52,502 nucleotides of DNA, taken from Seison nebaliae (Eukaryota > Rotifera > Pararotatoria > Seisonacea > Seisonidae). The notes beneath the pieces were generated by a model that was not told the DNA's origin, did not search any database, and saw only the letters and a list, made by a program, of their open reading frames with translations. Position numbers and translations under genes: made by a program. Shown one piece after another: positions 31,101 through 41,747 of this stretch. Within the stretch, counting starts at the first letter, position 1; each line of letters opens with the position of its first letter. Location of the stretch: contig JALJEE010001645.1 of assembly GCA_023231475.1 (NCBI GenBank), positions 1-52,502 of the forward strand, in the 5' to 3' direction.

Positions 31101-33310
31101 TAAAACCTATTCATATTTTGATATGGTCATTTACACGACTCAAATCTAATATTAATTATGATGCCAATTCTCTTAATACATTCGTTCTCATTGGAAAGGA
31201 AATAATTGATAAATATCATCAGATAATTGATGAGGAAATTATTGATGAAGAAATTTTCCATTTCTTTCACATCGATTTACCTTCACTCAAACAGCTCAAT
31301 ATCTTTACTCTTATCTATTTGACATCGAATGCTCTTTGTGCATTAGAACCGTTTGTAAAAGAAGAGAATCTCAATCCAAAATTCATTTTACAATTATCCA
31401 TTCATTGGCATAATTATGGATATTTAATGGAGAGTATATCAAAATATTCCGTCGCTCAATATTCCTATAGTAAATCATTAAAATATGATCCTTCCAATAT
31501 TCATTCATTCCACAATCTCGCTCTATTATATCGGAAGTTCTCCAAACATATTAATGGAATTTATATGAGAATTGCTCTCAATTCAACTCGAGCAATTAAA
31601 GCGGATGAATCAAGAGTCTGGTCATTATTTGCTCGTCTCTTACTGGAAGATGATCAAGAAGAAAAAATTCTAAAATTTTCCAACCAAATCACTGACGCAT
31701 ATTGTCATTCGATGAAAACTCAATCAATAACATTACCAGTATATCGATTATATTTCAATTATATTCTTCGATATTTCCATTTTATTTCAAACAATGTTCA
31801 TCATTCTGATAAGTGGAAACATTTCTCCAGAAATGCAAAATTCCTTCATATGCTTCCCTCCACATTTTTGCATTTTCATCAATTATTACAATTGGAAAAA
31901 TCACAACAATTCTCATTAAACGATTGGAATTATGATAATTGTTTATATCGTTTATTACGATCAGAGAAACATAAAAAATTCTCATTTAAATTTCTCCATT
32001 ATCAATTGAGATATTCTCAAATTCTCTTTCATCGAATCGATTTATCAGATTTCCTCAAAAATTCAACGGCTGAATTTTATGTAAAAAATTCTTCTTCTAA
32101 ATATTATAAAGACAAAAATTTATTATTTCAACTATCAACAATTCTTACCAACATTTTCTACGAATTGACCAAAATTCCTCAACATTTCATGTTTCTCTAT
32201 TTGTCTTTTGTTTCTCACGTTTTTCTCTTACATCAAACGATTTTCTGTTTCAATACAAAATTATCAGTTTTATTATCGTCATTTTTTTATCGATTCCAAG
32301 TTTTTAATCGAATGGTGGAAGTAATGAAGAGATCGAATGATCAATTGAAATCTTATCGGAAACAATTTCCAAATGGCGAAGATTGTGATCATTTCCATCT
32401 AATTCAATTGGAATCATCATTATCATCAATAGAATTATGTAATCGATTAATATTGATAGTAAGTCAAAAGAAGAATGTATCGAAATCATTTCAGAAATCA
32501 ATTGTCCGTCAAATGGTTCCAATATTGTCGATGATAAAGAAACAATCTAGTTTAATTTTTGGGAATATTGAACGATTTAAGAAAACTATGGAAAGTTTGA
32601 TGGAAAATCAATCGAAATCAACTGATCAGATCATTAATCGATATTTGATATGTTCATTAAATTTCATTCAAATCATTTCTAAAATTCTCACATTCAACAA
32701 ATTAAATGAGAAAAATTCAAAGTTTATTTCAGCGAATTTATTCAAAAATGAAGAAATCGAAGAGAAATTTAATCAATTTCGTCACTTCTTCAATCGATTC
32801 TATTTGGATCATTATCAGATATTGTCAAAAATCGAATTAATTTGGAGAGAAGTGAAATATTTGAAAATAATTCCACATTCCCAATTTCAGACGACTTATT
32901 ATTCATTAGAACTTCATCGATATCGATTGAAATTATTGGAGAATGAAAGAGATGAAGCTGAATCAATATTACTTTCTCTTACTTATCGATTTCCTTGGAT
33001 TGGTGAGAATTTGAAACAATTACTCTACTTCTATATGAATAACGATGAAAATTTGACGAAAATTCCGATCTATTTCCGAAAACTTATGAAATCTATCAAT
33101 CAAATGATTGGTGAAAATGAAGCATTTCATTTAATATCATTCATTAATCGATTATATCCATCATCATTATCATCATCATTGAAGATAAAAAACGAAATAG
33201 AATATGAGGATGAGAATAATGATTGTAATCTGATGGAAATAGATGATAAATTAAAAATTATCCGGTCTCAACTATTTTTAATTTATCCTAATCTAATGAA
33301 AATTGGATGA
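28109..33310 (+). CDS. large TPR protein, Ski3/TTC37-like
   Basis: A single exon of 1733 residues, alpha-helical throughout with tetratricopeptide-like repeats. The N-terminal part (FQDKDYLSCINQLDNLL, then YNASSTLKLGRYNDSL and VVWNGFYTILEK) follows the layout of the first repeats of TTC37/Ski3. Other repeats occur near residues 870-895 (ANLLYIYGEYDEAIEELF) and 1100-1180 (YSVAQYSYSKSLKYDPSN, then FHNLALLYRKF). In other eukaryotes Ski3 scaffolds the SKI complex with the helicase Ski2 and WD protein Ski8, feeding mRNA from stalled ribosomes to the cytoplasmic exosome. Length is close to the animal protein (about 1560). Sequence divergence is high, and the assignment rests on repeat layout judged by eye; another giant TPR protein is possible. 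AATAAA at 33370-33375. A short leader in AT-rich DNA precedes the ATG. Confidence 0.6.
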   Translation: MSRRKILNHMALNDIKKSFQDKDYLSCINQLDNLLKYDDWNKTQEQAHMYNASSTLKLGRYNDSLRSLLYIASNDENNKVVWNGFYTILEKAKCEDVPLLEENQVEKILHFCKQTDVLVEKSIYEKFHCYRLLFNWYLNKMIEMELSSEQLNEYYSTLTHLFQLSKKKEFNAKTVDKLLKIQINQNTIEFYRYVDLANQILNGIQNKEINDDSELNFRSLLNFHRQIEEMILLNKLENVHDFSSSKFHEIIFRFFQFRNSSNFGSNEMIKKWKDILIDWRQFIGLQSIDEHVILATNIDGEMDGEGDDQMRISLIFENYLTMSLLFSYQQIQFYYYRYFIFIPINNQNELNQNNNNNSIILNDMNDRDDLIDNKKKILLHMIYGFVKFQKINFLTGIEHFRNVLIYEHLLLIQIRVHSSDSCMWKRMIELIRHYRSIVNGMVLDDDNLKNRINYRLTFYEQSLLISSRYISLLSKDFDEVTNFNELEENDNSYFIVLHHLIDVQRELLSKGKIDNFKLTNDGIEQDVIKLIIHDNNDDGSNFLSELFHGELYYDIIFEYLDLYIRNLFIRKIVEKENFQINQIDILLLIKKLLKMNVLGSYMLKLYKLIGYSYHLLALNSIYSDKTKGRNGLFLKNLSTSFQFLIQFISLHLKLDNIDINVLYHTLCVYSLLRRLKCVQFLQKKVLVCALNKLSEIDEILSFLYDDYVKEIISLPIINLSEDIGGAYNYWNDLSHYFLFIKSSECENLLKEFKKKDSIGLNGEMMLSYIYLLKECNETELASQIIQRTMQFLLSDYYQIILMYERADLNESRGSYENALNLFKKCKSFIKSVKVEEIEIQTIVNNFHEYSEIDKEEIINSIHINLISRIANLLYIYGEYDEAIEELFELYHVTFKLNSSQQQHRLYLLFSGMAINSITMMERSISNNFLDRTTSYVNVTVEYLYKWMKEFDGWKNEDVKCKSQIQFDYVLSKLALLLKQLPADDIYLCRLEEGKIFEIKPIHILIWSFTRLKSNINYDANSLNTFVLIGKEIIDKYHQIIDEEIIDEEIFHFFHIDLPSLKQLNIFTLIYLTSNALCALEPFVKEENLNPKFILQLSIHWHNYGYLMESISKYSVAQYSYSKSLKYDPSNIHSFHNLALLYRKFSKHINGIYMRIALNSTRAIKADESRVWSLFARLLLEDDQEEKILKFSNQITDAYCHSMKTQSITLPVYRLYFNYILRYFHFISNNVHHSDKWKHFSRNAKFLHMLPSTFLHFHQLLQLEKSQQFSLNDWNYDNCLYRLLRSEKHKKFSFKFLHYQLRYSQILFHRIDLSDFLKNSTAEFYVKNSSSKYYKDKNLLFQLSTILTNIFYELTKIPQHFMFLYLSFVSHVFLLHQTIFCFNTKLSVLLSSFFYRFQVFNRMVEVMKRSNDQLKSYRKQFPNGEDCDHFHLIQLESSLSSIELCNRLILIVSQKKNVSKSFQKSIVRQMVPILSMIKKQSSLIFGNIERFKKTMESLMENQSKSTDQIINRYLICSLNFIQIISKILTFNKLNEKNSKFISANLFKNEEIEEKFNQFRHFFNRFYLDHYQILSKIELIWREVKYLKIIPHSQFQTTYYSLELHRYRLKLLENERDEAESILLSLTYRFPWIGENLKQLLYFYMNNDENLTKIPIYFRKLMKSINQMIGENEAFHLISFINRLYPSSLSSSLKIKNEIEYEDENNDCNLMEIDDKLKIIRSQLFLIYPNLMKIG

Positions 33311-35525
33311 GGAAAATATTGTATAATATTATGTGAAACTTCAATCAAAAAAATCCATAAATTTTGCATAATAAATTTTTTTAAATTGCTCCTCCTTTCC
33401 CACTAATTGAGAACTAATTTGTATTTCATAAAAGATGAATTTCGTTTCTGAAGTTTCCCAACTATTAAAAGTTTGGATTGTTCACAATTTATTGTTAGAT
33501 GAATGAGGAACTAAAATGAAAGTTTTGGCGAGAAACATATCGATGGATGGTGATGGTGAAGGAAATAGAAGATACTATATCTTATAAATTCATTTTTAAT
33601 CTTATATTAACAATGTTGTTCTTTTTGAGTTGTTCAAAGTCCAACTTCTTAAGCATAACTAATCTGGTTGATCGTTTTGTCTTATTTGCTCCACATATAC
33701 TTGTTTGAATAGACATGTCAATTTTTTACTGTCAATATGTGCGAGGAACGATCTAATCCATATAGTATATGATTAAATGCAACTTCCTCTTTAACTTCGT
33801 CATTTCCTCGACCACATACTCAATTTATCATTTGGTAATAGCAAATTTATCTAATAATATGTTGTTTAGACACTCGAACTAGTTCATTCAATAAAATATC
33901 CATTTTCTCAATATTATTCACTCATCAAACTCTCTTTCAAAGGAACTTATCTTCTCATTCTCCAATCCACAAAATAGAAAAAATCATTTTGATAATTTTT
34001 ATCGTTGGCCAACATATGTCGAGAAGGAACATAATTTGAATGTTTCAAATAATGTTGCGATAACATATCAAAATAGTTGCAATGATAGTCAGATACGAAG
34101 AGGAAACAAGCGACTATATTGTATGCAAATTCACACATCTCATTTTAATATCTACTAGGTGATGCTTAGAGAAAGGGATCAATCTTCATTATTCGAGATC
34201 GTTAACGCAAAATGGACAAAGGAACGTTACAAACATTAAAGTGTACAGCGAAGCATGGTAAATGAGAAATTTTCATTTATTCTGTCTTCGTCTGTCGTCT
34301 TACTTTCTCCGTTTCTAAACGATAGTCTCTAACAAATAACGAAACTTTCATTTTCTTTCAAATAATTTTTTCAAAAGAGAGTAGTAATATAAAATAAGTT
34401 TTTTTTATAGCAAAAGACGACAGTAGCATAACGATAAGTATTATCCATTGAGATAAATTGTCGAACGAAACACGACAGGAAAAAACGTAACCAAATTAAC
34501 GTAATTTCCTTTTTAACAATTTAATTTAACAAGTACTCGGCGATTTACGTTTGCTTATTGTTTAGTGTGTGTGTGTGAAAGTTGAAAAGATCTCTGAATT
34601 TTGGAGAAGATTATTTTCGTCGAGGATTCAGTCCAGATTACTTAATATTCGTGTTAGATGTTTAAACTGCGATTTGGTTGATGAGAAGAAGATCGATCAA
34701 TTTCTTCTTGTAGTTTATTCGAATCACTTTCATTTATATCATGTGCATCAGTTTCATTTGTTTTGTTAGTTTCTTTTTTCTGAGGTACATCTACTTCTAT
34801 TCTCTCACAATTGTCAGTTTGTACTCATTCATTCAGTTACGAACATCAATCCGTCACAGATGACCAATCATCAAATTAACGATGGAAATCGAATATTACT
34901 TTTACCTCTTCGAAATTTGAAGAATTGGAATGTAATCATATGAGAGAAGGGAGACAACGACCATAATGATGATGACAGTTATTGCGAGAACGGTTAACAT
35001 AGAAATAGTAGATAAGTTAGTCGTCAGTTAGTTCGACGGGAAAATAAAGTAAATAAATGTATAGAATAAATTAAACGTCCCATAATTTTCTTTGATAACC
35101 TAATTTCCGTAGTGCATTATCCAATCTTATGTGTCTTCGGGATTTTTAATTTTAATTGTACCAAGTAAAAGTAAGAAATTATTTCATTCTTAATCTTTTC
35201 CATCTATTTAATTTGAATCGTTTATCGAAAAGAGACCATTGATTTCTTTCTCTAATATATTAGTTACATTAATTGCACATTAATTTACTTTCAACTTATC
35301 TCAATAATTGAATGAGACATTGATTATATTGATGATTTAGAATAATTACATAATTCACTTTATAACAGAATTAAATGATCGATGAATTTTAGTAACTTTT
35401 TTTAAAAAAAAATTTTTTTCTTATTTATTTTGGGATGAAATATTATCTGATATCTAATTTTATTAGATACAAATTAGATTAACATTTTCATTCCGTTCAG
35501 TGAAAAGTGCAGAATTGAAAGGAAA
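33311..35525. other. intergenic and promoter region, no genes recognised
   Basis: About 2.2 kb containing the Ski3-like gene's 3' UTR and the 5' flank of the next plus-strand gene. It includes a short (TG)n run near 34565-34577 and a T-run followed by an A-run around 35396-35412. Open frames on either strand are short and unconvincing. Confidence 0.4.
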
Positions 35526-38500
35526 ATGATTCCTTCTAATAATCCCAATTTTCATACTCAACCAACACATCAATTTATGATGAATATGAATCATTATTCT
35601 TCCTTATATCCAAAGAATAATATTCCCTTCAACAATCTTCCTCAACTCAATCACATTAATAAAATGAGAGATAATTTCAAACAATTCAACAATAATTCTT
35701 TCCCAAATCATTTTGACGGTATGATGCCTGGTATCACCAATTATGTGACGAGACCACTTATGACTGGTAATATTTATACGCCAGATATTTTACCTATTAA
35801 CCAATCTTACCTTTATTCCGATATTTCCTGTTGTACACAAAATGCTAGTGTCATAACGAAGCCGATGTGGGAAGGAAGAATGGGAAATCGATTCAATGAA
35901 AGGAAACATCGTCATCGTCGAAGATATCGATCCAACTTCAAGAATATGATACCTGATAATTCTTATTTGGACGGAGAAATGATTGACTGTGAAAGCGATA
36001 ATAATAATAATGTCTACCAATATCACATTCCTTATGAGAAACTTTATTGTACATCGAATCGAATTCGAAGGAAGAAAAAATATGATTTGGAATCAATTAT
36101 TCCAATGACTCATCAACGGTCGATGGAGAAACAATTGCAGAAAAAGAACAAACGAGAAAAGAACCATCAACGATTGAGAAGACATGATATTGAAGACATG
36201 AGAGAACATTTTGATACTGAAATAAGTTCTTCTCATGAACGACTGATTACTGATGAGCAATCAACAAATTTGACGTCTTCAGAGAAAAAATCGGAAGATA
36301 CTTCCCATAATATTGAACGGAATATAGAACATGGAAGTAATATCATGTTAATGAATGATGACAAATCAGAATCACCTCGATATTCAGAAAATTCCTCATT
36401 AGAAGACGAAGATGAAATAGAAGATTCAAATGAAGTCCAATTAGCAAATAATATTCAAAATTGTTTAGATGAAATGAAAGAGTCAACTTCAGAATGTGAA
36501 ACTGAATCGACAATTAAAATTGAATCGACTTCCATCGCGACTACTACGACGATTACAATGACAACTCCGGTCCTTAATAATTCGGATGAAAAGGATAATA
36601 AATGTCATTTATTCTTAGCAGGTGAACAGTTTGATAATAAGAATTCAATAAACACAACTGATGATAAAGTTCAGTCGTTGGGATCAGTTCCGGAATCTGA
36701 TGATAATCGTGAAGGTTTTGTGGGTAGTATAATAAATAATATGATAATGGTCAGTCGTCAAAATGATAATTATTTGCAAGATACTCCAAAACCATCCACA
36801 CCCACCACCGAAAAAGATAATGTATTCGAAGATATTTCTTTTTTGAGTGGAATGCCATCCAATCTTCCAAAAACTTTATCATCCGTCACTGAAAACTTTA
36901 TGACTGAGAGTCAAATGATGAAACCGATTTTACCAGAACGTATCCCAATATTCAATAATGATGTTACATCATTCGAACATGATTCAATGATTGATAATAC
37001 AACATCGAATAACAACAACAACAACAACACGAATAGTTCACAATGTATTCATATTCCACCAATTACCAATGAAATTAGTTTTCAAGATTCTTTCTCTAAC
37101 ACCTCCCCGTCAAATGATTTCAACAATCAATGGTTGAGTAATGAAGGAATAGCACCCACGAATAATTCAACGTTTACCAAATCCATCAATTTCTTGTCAT
37201 CATCCCAACAAATCGAATCGAATAATGATTATAATTCAGCACCGCAAAATTATGAAGAATTTTCATCAATGAACTTATTCAATAATTCAACAGATATGGA
37301 CGATTCGAATCAAATGAATTTGATGGACAAAACATTCTTAAAGAATTGCAATACATTATCATTATCTTCCAATAATTATAATGGCTTTGAAAATAATACA
37401 CATAAAAATCATTCTCAATCTGTTGATAGTCTCGAACGTTATCTCAAACGTCACAATAATTCGACGAATATTCTGGAAGCAAATACTCAATCTCAGACAT
37501 TGGATCGTTCAAGAAGATTAATCAATTACGATCCTAACCCGAAAATTATTAAGAAGATTTGTAAACAACCGATAATTTATAAACAAAAAATTGGTATCCG
37601 ATATTTACAACCAAGTACTCCTCCACCACCAGGTCCGATAATTATTCGAGAAGTTATTGACGCTCCAACAAAAGAAATTCCACCAATCATCATTCAACAG
37701 ATACCGGAAAAACAACGAACACCATCACCATTGATCTTACGAGAAATGCCACCACCACCTCCCGTTCAAGTGAAACCAACTGTAATTACTAAAGTGATCA
37801 GTGGACCTCCTCAACCACAATATCGTAAGGTAATTATTGAACGATTGCCTCCATTACCACCAAAACCACCATCAATCATAATCGAACGATGGTTACCATA
37901 TCCCAAACAGAAACGTCAAGTAATTTATCAGAAAGCACCACCGTTGAACGAAGATAATTCCAAAGAGAATTTCTTTAACAATTCCTTCCAAAATCCAACG
38001 ACCAATTTGAATAAGAATAACAAGAAACCGAATAATCACAATATAATCATTCAGTGGGACGCACCAAATATTCAAATTGAAAGAAAAGTTAAATATTTAG
38101 GTATTCAACTGGTGAAAGATATGAAGAAGTTTTATGAGAAGATGTTGAATGAAAAACAATCATTGAATTCTCAACAAAATATCGATATGGAAAAATTGAA
38201 GGATATATTTGAAGAAATGAAAAATAAGAATTTTCTAGAAACGACCAACAATCATATGAGCGAAGGAATATTTCCAAGTACTGTGAATATGAATAATATG
38301 AAACAACAAATATCTAGAGACCATATCAATTTCAGTTTAAGTGACTTCGAAAAAGTTTAACATTTTCTTTTAAACAAATTTTTTCAAAAGATTCTCTTTC
38401 TATTAGACTAACAATAATCCATCATCCAATTCCACTTACAGAATTAATAATAACAACAACAACAACACCAATAGCATTAATAATAACAATACGAATAATG

Positions 38501-38757
38501 ACGCGACGACAAATACGGATTTTGCCATAGCTCAAGATGTTTCCAATGATTCGCAATCGGATCCGTTCGATCCTTTATCTGATATTGAAACTGGTCATCA
38601 ACTGGAATTGAAACAAGAGAGGAATAATCCTAATGGACATGTAGAAGAAGTAGAAAAGATTGGTAATGAAACGGAAAGAACGGAAATAGTAGAATTGTTG
38701 ACACTCATCAATGAATTTAATGATAAAAACGAGATAGAATCAATGGAGGAAACATAG
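35526..38757 (+). CDS. Asn/Ser-rich protein with an alveolin-like Pro/Val/Ile repeat domain (paralog A)
   Basis: Two exons: 35526-38354 and 38407-38757, joined by a 52-nt GT-AG intron in phase 0, giving 1059 residues. Without the intron the frame would appear to stop at 38360. Residues 1-660 are Met/Asn/Ser-rich with a basic patch near residue 120 (ERKHRHRRRYRS) and long disordered acidic stretches. Residues about 666-872 form a distinct domain: YDPNPKIIKK, RYLQPSTPPPPGPIIIRE, then repeats of short hydrophobic strands capped by charged residues and separated by prolines (PPIIIQQIP, SPLILREMPPPPP, RKVIIERLPPLPP, IIIERWLPYP), then IIIQWDAPNIQIERKVKYLG. The same domain is in the convergent gene at 39422-41329. 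After it come a short helix-prone stretch and an Asn-rich then acidic C-terminus. I do not recognise a named family; the strand-proline rhythm resembles alveolin/epiplasmin cytoskeletal repeats (inference). AATAAA at 39071. Confidence 0.75.
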
Positions 38758-39421
38758 AATATATAATTTATAAACTTTTCTGATGGATTTTTGTTGGTTA
38801 TTTAACGTAAAAAAACCGTTTTTTTCGATAACTAAATTTCATGAGGTTATCTCATTGTTTGGAGAGAAAAAGGAAAAATAGATTAAAAGAAACATATATA
38901 TATATATATCTAGAGAAAGTCGTAAATACTTTACAACTTTCTTTTTTCTGAAAAGAAGTTTTTTTCTCCTTTCTTATTAATTGGAATATTCTTAATTTTC
39001 TTATCATCTAATGATAATATACTGTTCCAAGTTGATCAATGAAAAGAAAATGAAGAAAAAAAGAAATTGTAATAAAAAGAAAAACATAAAAGATAGTTCG
39101 GTTTGATTTATTTACTAAAATATAGTTTCGGAGGTTACTGAAAAGATGAAGGCCAACAATTTTGTTGATGCCAAAAATAATACAAAAGGTATTTTCAATC
39201 TTTCATTAAGCGGATAGAGAGTGGTTAATAAAAATGAGTAAAACATATCATATAATGCACTATAAATTTTTATTTTTCATGAGTCATGAGTCTATACTAA
39301 TACTATAAAAAAATGAGAACTAATTTTCTTCAGTAACTAGCTGACTGAGTAAATAGAATTGTTTCATTGAAATTATTTAAAGATTTTTTTCAGTTGATTA
39401 GTTTTCTAAATCTTTTTCCAA
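38758..39421. other. tail-to-tail intergenic region of the paralog pair
   Basis: It carries the 3' UTRs of both convergent genes, a (TA)n run near 38896-38909, and plus-strand AATAAA candidates at 39071 and 39227. No coding sequence is seen. Confidence 0.5.
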
Positions 39422-41329
39422 TTATTGATTCCTCATCATTTTGTCGATGATTTGGAATGTCTTGTAACCGGGAATTCTGTATCGTTCTACAATACGTCGG
39501 ATCTCTTCGCTCATATCGATAACTGGTGATGATCCACCAGATGATCGTCGAGACGTTGACGTTCCCAAAGTTGCAAAGTTATCACCGGCTGAACTCATGG
39601 AAGCATCTCCACCTCCTGATGAATAAGATGATGATTGATATGAAGATGATTGAAATGATGATGATCCACTAGCATCGGCCCCACCAAATGATGCATCTGC
39701 TCCAAATGCATCTCCACCAGCATTCACATCACTGGAATCGAAATCTTTGAATGATCCTGAAGAATATCCGCCAGATGTGGTTGTGGTAGTTGAGGTTGTT
39801 TGCCAATTGGCAGAACCGGATGACGATGAATCAGCAGAAGCATCTCCAAAACCACTGTCGAAATTCATTGAACTTCCACCATCTCCTCCTGACGATGAAG
39901 AATATGATCCTGAGGCATTTGTTACTGAGAAGTCGGTGCCACCTCCAGAAGAAGTTGCAGAGAAAGAACCAGCTGGTGGTTGTAATTCTCGAATATTCAA
40001 ATTCCATCCTTCCTGTTGTGCCATTGACATGATTGTGTTACTATCTTTTAATTCACTTCCAAATTTGGATAAATAATTTTGAGGATTCATTTTAATTACA
40101 CCCAAATTCTTCGTTTGTTTGACGACTTTAGTTTGAGCGTCATCCCATTGAATGATTTGATTTCGAATCTTCTCTTGTTGTTTAGCTGCAGCAGCTCGTT
40201 GATAGACAACCTTTCGTTTCTGTTCTTTGTATGGTAACCAACGTTCGACAATCATATTTCTTGGTTTTGGGGCGGCTTTTGGAAGTCGTTCAATAACCAC
40301 TTTTCGTGGGGGTGGTGATGGTCGACTTAACATCTTAGTAATGACTTTGCCTTGTGCTTGTTTTGGCATTTGTGGAGGTCGTTCTCGAACAACGATTGGT
40401 GGTGGTGTAATCGATGCTTTCGGTTTTTGCCGAATCAATATTGGTGGTGCTGGTGGTGGAGCATCTGGTCTCACTTCTTTAATGACCACGGGACCTGGTG
40501 GTGGGGGCGTTGGTGGTTGCAAATAACGAACATGAAGTTGTTTATTATAAGTATCAATTTCTGATCGTGTCTTCTTTATTATTTCGGGATTTGGATCATA
40601 ATTGATTTTGTAGTTCACTTTTTGATTATAATTCTTATTGCCAATGACAGATGGCATTGAATCTATATTTGCCATATCAATTCCAGCAACATTACCACCA
40701 CTCGAATATGAACTAGATTGGGCTGATTGACTAAAACTGCTATTACCTTCATTTCCATAATTATAATTGTTTGATCCAAAACCACTTTCAGCTGAGAATC
40801 CTCCTGAACCAGCATTAAAACCTGCGCCATAAGCTGAAGCATCTCCTCCACTGGTGGTTGTTGTAGTAGTGGTAGTTGAATATTCAGCTGATCCAGAATT
40901 AAAATCACCACCAAAACCAGCTCCACCTGATGAACTTCCATAACTAGCTCCACCTGATGAACTTCCATAATTAGCTTCTCCTGAAGATGCTCCAAAATCA
41001 GCACCACTTGACGACGAACTAGATTGCCATGAAGATGATGATGAAGATTCAAATCCTCCACCTGAAGAATAACCGGCGGTAGCTGCACTGAGAGTAGTAG
41101 TACCAATGATATAATTATGTGCTCCAATACCAACGATACCACCACTTCCTCCTAGTTGAGAAGCGGTTAAGTACATGCCAAGTACACGCTTAACAATGTC
41201 ATTGCTACCTGTGGAAGCGACACTGTTGGTGGGCGAATATCGATCAAGTTGACTCATAATTTCGAAAAGAAAATCTTTAAAACTTTTGCAACGAATGAAA
41301 ATATCAAACGAATTCACTTGGTCACTCAA
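39422..41329 (-). CDS. Gly/Ser-rich keratin-like protein with the same alveolin-like domain (paralog B)
   Basis: A single exon of up to 635 residues. An internal ATG at 41257 (MSQLDRYSP) is an equally good start. Residues about 80-215 and 450-600 are Gly/Ser/Ala-rich with YGSSSGG-, FGGD- and SSYSSGG-type repeats, like the head and tail loops of keratins or loricrin. Between them, residues about 241-425 repeat the domain of the convergent gene: YDPNPEIIKK, RYLQPPTPPPPGPVVIKE, ILIRQKP, PPPIVVRERPP, RKVVIERLP, MIVERWLPYKEQKRKVVYQRA, IIQWDDAQTKVVKQTKNLGV. The C-terminus (EEIRRIVERYRIPGYKTFQI) is helical. No signal peptide or TM segment, so probably cytoplasmic. The architecture (assembling core with flexible Gly/Ser ends) suggests a structural or filament protein; this is inference. 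Confidence 0.8.
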   Translation of the reverse strand: MSDQVNSFDIFIRCKSFKDFLFEIMSQLDRYSPTNSVASTGSNDIVKRVLGMYLTASQLGGSGGIVGIGAHNYIIGTTTLSAATAGYSSGGGFESSSSSSWQSSSSSSGADFGASSGEANYGSSSGGASYGSSSGGAGFGGDFNSGSAEYSTTTTTTTTSGGDASAYGAGFNAGSGGFSAESGFGSNNYNYGNEGNSSFSQSAQSSSYSSGGNVAGIDMANIDSMPSVIGNKNYNQKVNYKINYDPNPEIIKKTRSEIDTYNKQLHVRYLQPPTPPPPGPVVIKEVRPDAPPPAPPILIRQKPKASITPPPIVVRERPPQMPKQAQGKVITKMLSRPSPPPRKVVIERLPKAAPKPRNMIVERWLPYKEQKRKVVYQRAAAAKQQEKIRNQIIQWDDAQTKVVKQTKNLGVIKMNPQNYLSKFGSELKDSNTIMSMAQQEGWNLNIRELQPPAGSFSATSSGGGTDFSVTNASGSYSSSSGGDGGSSMNFDSGFGDASADSSSSGSANWQTTSTTTTTSGGYSSGSFKDFDSSDVNAGGDAFGADASFGGADASGSSSFQSSSYQSSSYSSGGGDASMSSAGDNFATLGTSTSRRSSGGSSPVIDMSEEIRRIVERYRIPGYKTFQIIDKMMRNQ

Positions 41330-41747
41330 TCACCTTCCCATAAATAGACGATTGATAAATGATCAAAAAACAATATATGAACGTACGCCAAGTAAATAAC
41401 TATTAGATTAATTGCTTTTGAAAGAAACTTGTCTCCTTCACAAGAAATTAATGGAAATCGAAACGATCAATACAAATGTTTATTCATCGCCTCTCGTCTT
41501 TTAACGCTTTCAATTATATCAAATTATTAATATTTGACGATTCGCTAATTTCTTTTAGTCAAATCGGATTAGTCGACGGTGATCTTACCTTGAATCGAAA
41601 ACTGATATGGACGAATATTGATCAAATCAATGAAAACAATCAATTAACTAACAAATTCATAAAAAGCAAAAGACAATTTTAAAGTCTTTTATTTCACATC
41701 AGAATAACAAATTAGAAAAAATAAAAATATTCATAATCTCTGTTGAT
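41330..41747. other. intergenic with the SSRP1 poly(A) signal
   Basis: This lies between paralog B's 5' end and the SSRP1 3' end, both minus. TTTATT at 41688-41693 is a minus-strand AATAAA about 55 nt after the SSRP1 stop, so SSRP1 transcription very probably ends here. No further exon, and in particular no HMG-box coding sequence, is present. Confidence 0.6.

Noticed and set aside
40227-40526. Plus-strand Gly-rich frame
   Set aside because: Antisense to the proline codons of paralog B (CCN read backwards gives NGG glycine codons); no independent support.
40663-41145. Minus-strand Val/Leu-rich frame within paralog B
   Set aside because: It is a +1 frame of the Gly/Ser repeat, with composition determined by the real frame.
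41476-41682. Plus-strand 68-codon frame between paralog B and SSRP1
   Set aside because: It overlaps the SSRP1 3' region, has no regulatory support and no recognisable composition.
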